64,000 bases of DNA from Trifolium pratense (taxonomy: Eukaryota > Streptophyta > Magnoliopsida > Fabales > Fabaceae). The stretch covers positions 21,762,001 through 21,826,000 of the forward strand of contig NC_060060.1 of the NCBI RefSeq assembly GCF_020283565.1, given 5' to 3'. The notes beneath the pieces are model-generated. The model made no database searches. It was not told where the DNA came from and saw only the letters and a list, made by a program, of their open reading frames with translations. Both the position numbers and the translations under genes were made by a program. This document shows, one piece after another, positions 59,197-64,000 of this stretch; the stretch's first letter is position 1; every line of letters begins with the position of its first letter.

Positions 59197-62100
59197 CTAT
59201 TCATTTACACCTCTCTTTACCTTCACCACTTGTGTAGCAGCTACCGGCCGATTCTCAGTCTTAGCATCACCCTGCATGAGTAGTCATGGAAACAGGACAT
59301 TGTTAACTGCTAGCATATAATCAAGTCTCAGAACTCAATGGAAAATAATAGGGCTTTCGAATGGAGCACAATTTGGACTGTCAACCATTATGTGTAGGAA
59401 GCAACTTTCTTCACCCAACAATTCTAAAAAACCACATATGGTCCTGGAAGAGTTTACTTCCAGGCAACATAGTTTTTCCGGAAGTATACTTTTCGACAGT
59501 ACAAAAATTGTGGTTTTTCATATGTGTACATCCAAACTGATCTTGGGGGTGGAGAAAGTTGCCCTCTTATGCAGAAGGAAAATGAACCAGAAGCCAACAA
59601 CACCTAGATTTTGAATTTAGGAAACCTAGCGTATGTTTGGATTAGAGTTTGGAAATTTGATCTTGGTTAAACTTGATTTTGTTAAATTTATTTTAGTCAA
59701 CAAAAGGGTGTTTGAAGTGATTTTAACATAATGAGCATTATTTGGATAGTACAGACAAAAAATCACTTTTAGATGCAACGTTATTAATATGGATGTGTAA
59801 TTATTATTAAAGTAATAAGATAGTATTAAAATAAGAGGATAATTTTGCAAATATATATCAAACATGATTTTCCTTTGCCGAAAAGAAATATTTTATTACT
59901 TTTGCATTTGAATAACAAAATCATTGTTTTAATTCAAAATAAATTATGTACCAAATTGCCAAACATGTCCCCGCATATTCAAAACTACATTCAACATATG
60001 GTTTTAGGGATGGTAGAGGAAGAATTTCAATATAGTACTCTCTGACATACTTTTTTCCAACATATATATTTTCTTATTGAGTGAAATTTATGTGAGCCTC
60101 GTTTTCTATTTAGTGGGACCCCCTCCTTAATTAATACGACCCCTGCAAATTTTACTTAATAATAGAGGGCGTGTTACTAATATTTCTAAGAAAACTACTT
60201 AGATGGTTTGATGAGAAATAATAGAGCCATTCACACGAGATGGAGAAGTGTAATCTCTCCATTCAGAAAAGAGATAAAAATGGGTGGGTCCACCTCGCCC
60301 AAATTTGAATGGCGAGATATCACATTTCTCCCTCTCGTATTAATTTTTTCGCATGAGCAGATCCATTCCCATTTTTAGGGTACTACAATCCTAGAAATCT
60401 TGTTTGACGGTAAAAAAGAAATTCTCATGATTATCTCTAGTATGGACCACCAACCCACATGCTCATTTGGCAGAAAACATTATATATTTAAAAGCAAAAC
60501 AAGACAGCCATGTCCCATAGGTCTCCCTAACTTGATTACAATTACCAGATCCAATTATCAGTTGTGAAACACAATGTTAAGACGACTTCGATTAAAAGTT
60601 AAGTTTAAGATTATTAGTCATTTTCACACGTGTCTCAAGAATGCAATCAGTAGTCAGCTGTACCAAAAAGTTATGTTTTAAGTTACTTTATAACATTAAG
60701 CAACACAAAACTTTTCATTTCAGATATGAATATGGTACATATGACTTATCAGTTCAGATGTATAACATACCTTTTCTGCGCGACTTTTTGATACTTTTTG
60801 ACCACGATAAAAGGTTGGTAGGGGTGTGGCCTTGAAATCATGTTTTGGCTTTCTCATCTCTGCCTCTTTTTCCTCCTGTGTTTAGACATGTTAGTTGTGC
60901 ATATACATGAAAATGTAAAGTCCATTCATAACCCAGATCAGCCCTTCTAAAAGTACATGTTCAGCTACTTTCAGTAAAAATGATTTTGTATACAAACCTC
61001 AATTTGACCAGAAGTTGTAAAAGTAGCTCGTGTTTAGTTTGTATGTTTGGCTCTTAATGGGAAAAAAAAATTGAATTGATTTTGTAAAATTAGTTTAGTG
61101 AAAAGTGAGTTGAACAAGTGTGTGGATTTAGCAAAAAATGGTGTGACCATGAGTTGAGCGAGAAGCACCAGTTTCAAGCTTTATAAAATCGATGAGTGTG
61201 CCTTGAGAAGAATGATGAGTACATCATGGGCCCAAACATTAGGCTAAAAATCAATTCTATAGGAAAAAACTCAATCTCAACTTCAAGTTAAAATCAATTC
61301 TGTAGGAAAATTCAATACTACTTGAAGACACTCAAACATGTCAAAACCAATACTATGCTTCTACTATCACTTTTGTCTCTCCCTAAATTGAATTCAAACA
61401 TTACACAATATTTTATATCAAATTTGATTCTAGACTAAAAACACTGAAATATAAATGACTTCATTTTAAACTCAGTTTTAACCACATCAAGTTTACAAAA
61501 ATCAATTACAAATAAATCACATTATTAAATGCTCACCCAAACACACAATAAGTATCATTTTGAGAGAAATGATACTTAAGACGACACACTTAAGTGAAGC
61601 CAAGGCAGGAATATAGGAAATGACAGTCATTTCGAGAGAAACATTGCGGAATGAGGAAGAGTACCTTCAATTTTGTTTGGAGACACGTTTGTCGTACCTC
61701 TTTTGCAATAGGTTTTTCCTCTAGTTTTCTTGAGGACTGATTAAGGTGAAAGAAAGAACATAATTTAGTCAGGCGGAAACTACGAATAAGGGGTAATGTC
61801 AATTTGAAAGATCAAAATGTAGTCCTACCTCTTTCCCCTTCTCAGATTTGGTGTCACTTTTTGGGCCCAAAGTTCGTACAGCATTTCCACTTCTTTTATC
61901 CATCCTCTCAACCGTAGTTGGCCTATTCATAAATAATTTCCAAGAGGGTCATCATACAGAAAATTTAATTCCATGTGCTTTCATCAAAATAATCAAAATA
62001 GAACTTATTAGATTTGTTTCGTATAGAAATCTTATCAAATGCTTTGTCAAAGAAAGGGGTTTGATATATTTCATCAAACCCAAAACTAGCAAGTAGTTTC

Positions 62101-63787
62101 ATTCAATAGATAACAATAGTTGTTTTCATAGCACTGTTTATGAAGTATAATAAATTTCAATTAAAGGAAAATTTCAATTCAAGTCACAACAGATATTATT
62201 GGACAAAATTAGGTTTTTTTTTTTTTTTGGTCAAGGGACAAAATTAAGTTATAAATATGTTTGAATCAACATTTATCTATAGTTTCCTTAGTTGAAGTTC
62301 TCTATAAGGAAACTACAAACATAAAACCTTATTCACTCCGCTGTTGAAACGCATTAATAGTAAGAAATTTATGCACAAAAAATGGGTTATAGAAAAAACA
62401 GGTGCATATAAGACAATAAAAGTTCAGATTAAAAATTTACCGTCCATTTTCTTTCCGCAAAGCAGTAGATGTTGTTGGCACCTTTGATGCAGTCCCCCTT
62501 GAAGGAACCTATCCACGTTATCAGTAGAAAACCATTTTCAAATCAATGTTATTTTCAGACAGATAAATATCATTAACAATGAACTTCAGTTGTCCACAAA
62601 TATTTTCAAATTACCTGTCTTTTTACAGATTTGTCTACTTCGACGGAAGTTCTTGGCTGGTTCTGGAATGTCTTAAATGCTCGTTTGACTATGTCCTTAT
62701 CCCCCATACTGTCCATTATGAGAGATCTCCTCATAGGAGTATCACTTGTTTGAGGAACTGGATCAGGATTACTAGGACCTAAGCTCATAGACATGTGCAA
62801 GGATCTGTTAGTAACTTTTTTGTTCTCCACACTAGAAGTAACTTGCTTCTTAGGTAAAGACGGCGAATTTCCTTTTTTAGTTGAAGAGGCAGATGCCAAT
62901 GTTTTAGTTGAAGTTGACGTAGGCTTTGAACTTCTTGGTGTCGAAATTGGAGATGCCTTAGATTTTGGTACCACAGATTTCTTTTTTGTCTTGGCTGCAT
63001 TGTTTTCCCTATTCGCAGCGATAACCTATCCAAAATAAATGGTAATCAAATACTCAATCTTTTAAGAAATTTAACATTATGATTTTGCCAAATATGAATT
63101 AAAACAAACCTTAGATTCCTTTGGTTGATCCAATTTCACATCTTTTTCTTCAACTTCTAAAGCCTTTTCTGTTTCCTTGTACACAATTTCCTTCACATCT
63201 TCGACTTCAATTTCAAGACGCTCTTGTTGTTTTATGGACACGTCTTCTTCAGCGTCGTCTATCTTGTACGAACCGTGTGACTGTGATCCACTTTCTACCT
63301 CTTTGTTCTCTACCTCAGCCAATGAACTTTGGTAATCTATTGAAACTGCAACTTCCTCCTTCAAGTCATCCACATGACTCCTGCCAATTTCATCAACCAA
63401 ACTGATTCCAATTTCTTGCTTATCGTGTTCATCAGTAGTACCATGAGTGTTGGATATCTGAAACCCCGAATCAGTCTCACAAGTGTTATCGTCACCATTT
63501 TCACTCAGATCTATACCATTTTGATCTTCTGATCTGAAAGAATCTTTCTCAAGTTCCTTCTCTTGAGCAAGCAATTCAGCTTTCCGGGCCGCAATCTTCT
63601 TATAATGAGCTTCAAAGTAAGCTTTCTTCTGCGCTACTGATCCCGGTGTGGCACACTTCTCAACTTCTTCCAAGTACTTATTCGGCGAAAATGAAGACCA
63701 TCTCTCCCAAGACAAAGAATCATTCTCAAATCTACCAAAAGAAACAGACACTTGCAAAGCAGAATTTGAAGCAGTTGTCTCTGCCAT
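59197..63787 (-). CDS. WVD2-like (TPX2 family) microtubule-associated protein, 7 exons, 500 aa
   Basis: The exons are 63787-63110, 63025-62615, 62508-62441, 61922-61829, 61736-61665, 60875-60771 and 59271-59197. All junctions keep frame. The family binds and orders cortical microtubules and influences cell elongation. The N-terminus carries the conserved WVD2-like-7 type block (SVSFGRFENDSLSWERWSSF, then KYLEEVEKCATPGSVAQKKA), followed by an acidic Glu/Asp-rich region and a basic Ser/Pro/Lys-rich region in exon 2. The C-terminal TPX2 region spans exons 5-6 (KLEEKPIAKE, then EEKEAEMRKPKHDFKATPLP followed by TFYR). The last exon is short and the preceding intron is 1.5 kb, so a small extra exon could be missed. 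The gene is convergent with the formin. Confidence 0.9.
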
Positions 63788-64000
63788 CTAATCAAACAAC
63801 AACAACAAAATTAAAAAAACAACCTTTTCACAATCAAACAAACATTTTGACAAACAGTTACCAAACACCAAAAAAAAACACAACATTTTAACAATTATAA
63901 ATTTAGAAATTTATGATATGATCCAACACTAGAACAACAAAGATTTGCAAGAAACAATCATAGTAACAAAATTTAAATTAAATAAAAAAATATAATTTCA
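63788..64000. other. 5' flank of the WVD2-like gene
   Basis: This stretch is A/C-rich next to the ATG (leader with CAACAACAACAA on the + strand) and AT-rich further out. A clear TATA box is not seen; the leader may be interrupted by an intron beyond the window. Confidence 0.35.

Overview
This is a nuclear plant window from a dicot. The codon style, intron structure, very AT-rich intergenic DNA and the MITE families seen suggest a papilionoid legume such as Medicago or Trifolium; the species assignment is inference. There is no bacterial, organellar or CRISPR signal. Six host protein genes can be supported, and five of them needed exon-by-exon assembly from splice sites.

Layout. (1) Positions 1-9613 are the right part of a large CACTA (En/Spm) transposon whose left end lies outside the window. 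It carries an intact two-exon TNP2-type transposase on the minus strand (1154 aa) and the start of a second minus-strand gene. A second, 4113 bp CACTA element (5009-9121, TSD AGA) is inserted in it, and a hAT element (5358-6212, 8-bp TSD) is inserted in that. (2) 9614-13246 holds small elements and a ~400-bp-arm inverted duplication of what looks like a gene 5' end. (3) 13247-14350 is an intronless matrix metalloproteinase (minus). (4) 16619-22100 is a seven-exon minus-strand gene for a 527-aa secreted protein that I read as a circularly permuted NlpC/P60 (papain-like) enzyme; one intron contains a Mutator-type foldback element. (5) 25691-29673 is an 11-exon MYND zinc finger / MSS51-like gene (minus, 370 aa) with a SINE in intron 2. 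(6) 29940-39194 is repeat-rich: LINE relics, one carrying three later insertions, and the 3' end of a Copia element. (7) 41071-42497 is a five-exon type-A response regulator (plus, 235 aa), with a 1 kb Tourist/Harbinger element on each side. (8) 42498-55252 is a repeat-dominated gap with Stowaway, hAT and Helitron elements and a five-copy ~440-bp tandem array that the Helitron split cleanly between A and T. (9) 55253-57975 is a two-exon type I formin (plus, 831 aa). (10) 59197-63787 is a seven-exon WVD2-like/TPX2 microtubule-associated protein gene (minus, 500 aa).

The host genes do not form a pathway. The response regulator belongs to cytokinin signalling, the formin and the WVD2-like protein act on actin and microtubules, and the metalloproteinase and the putative NlpC/P60-like protein act in the secretory or extracellular space. 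The most distinctive features are the putative permuted cysteine peptidase, the datable nesting of transposons, the inverted gene-5'-end duplication, and the tandem array interrupted by a Helitron.
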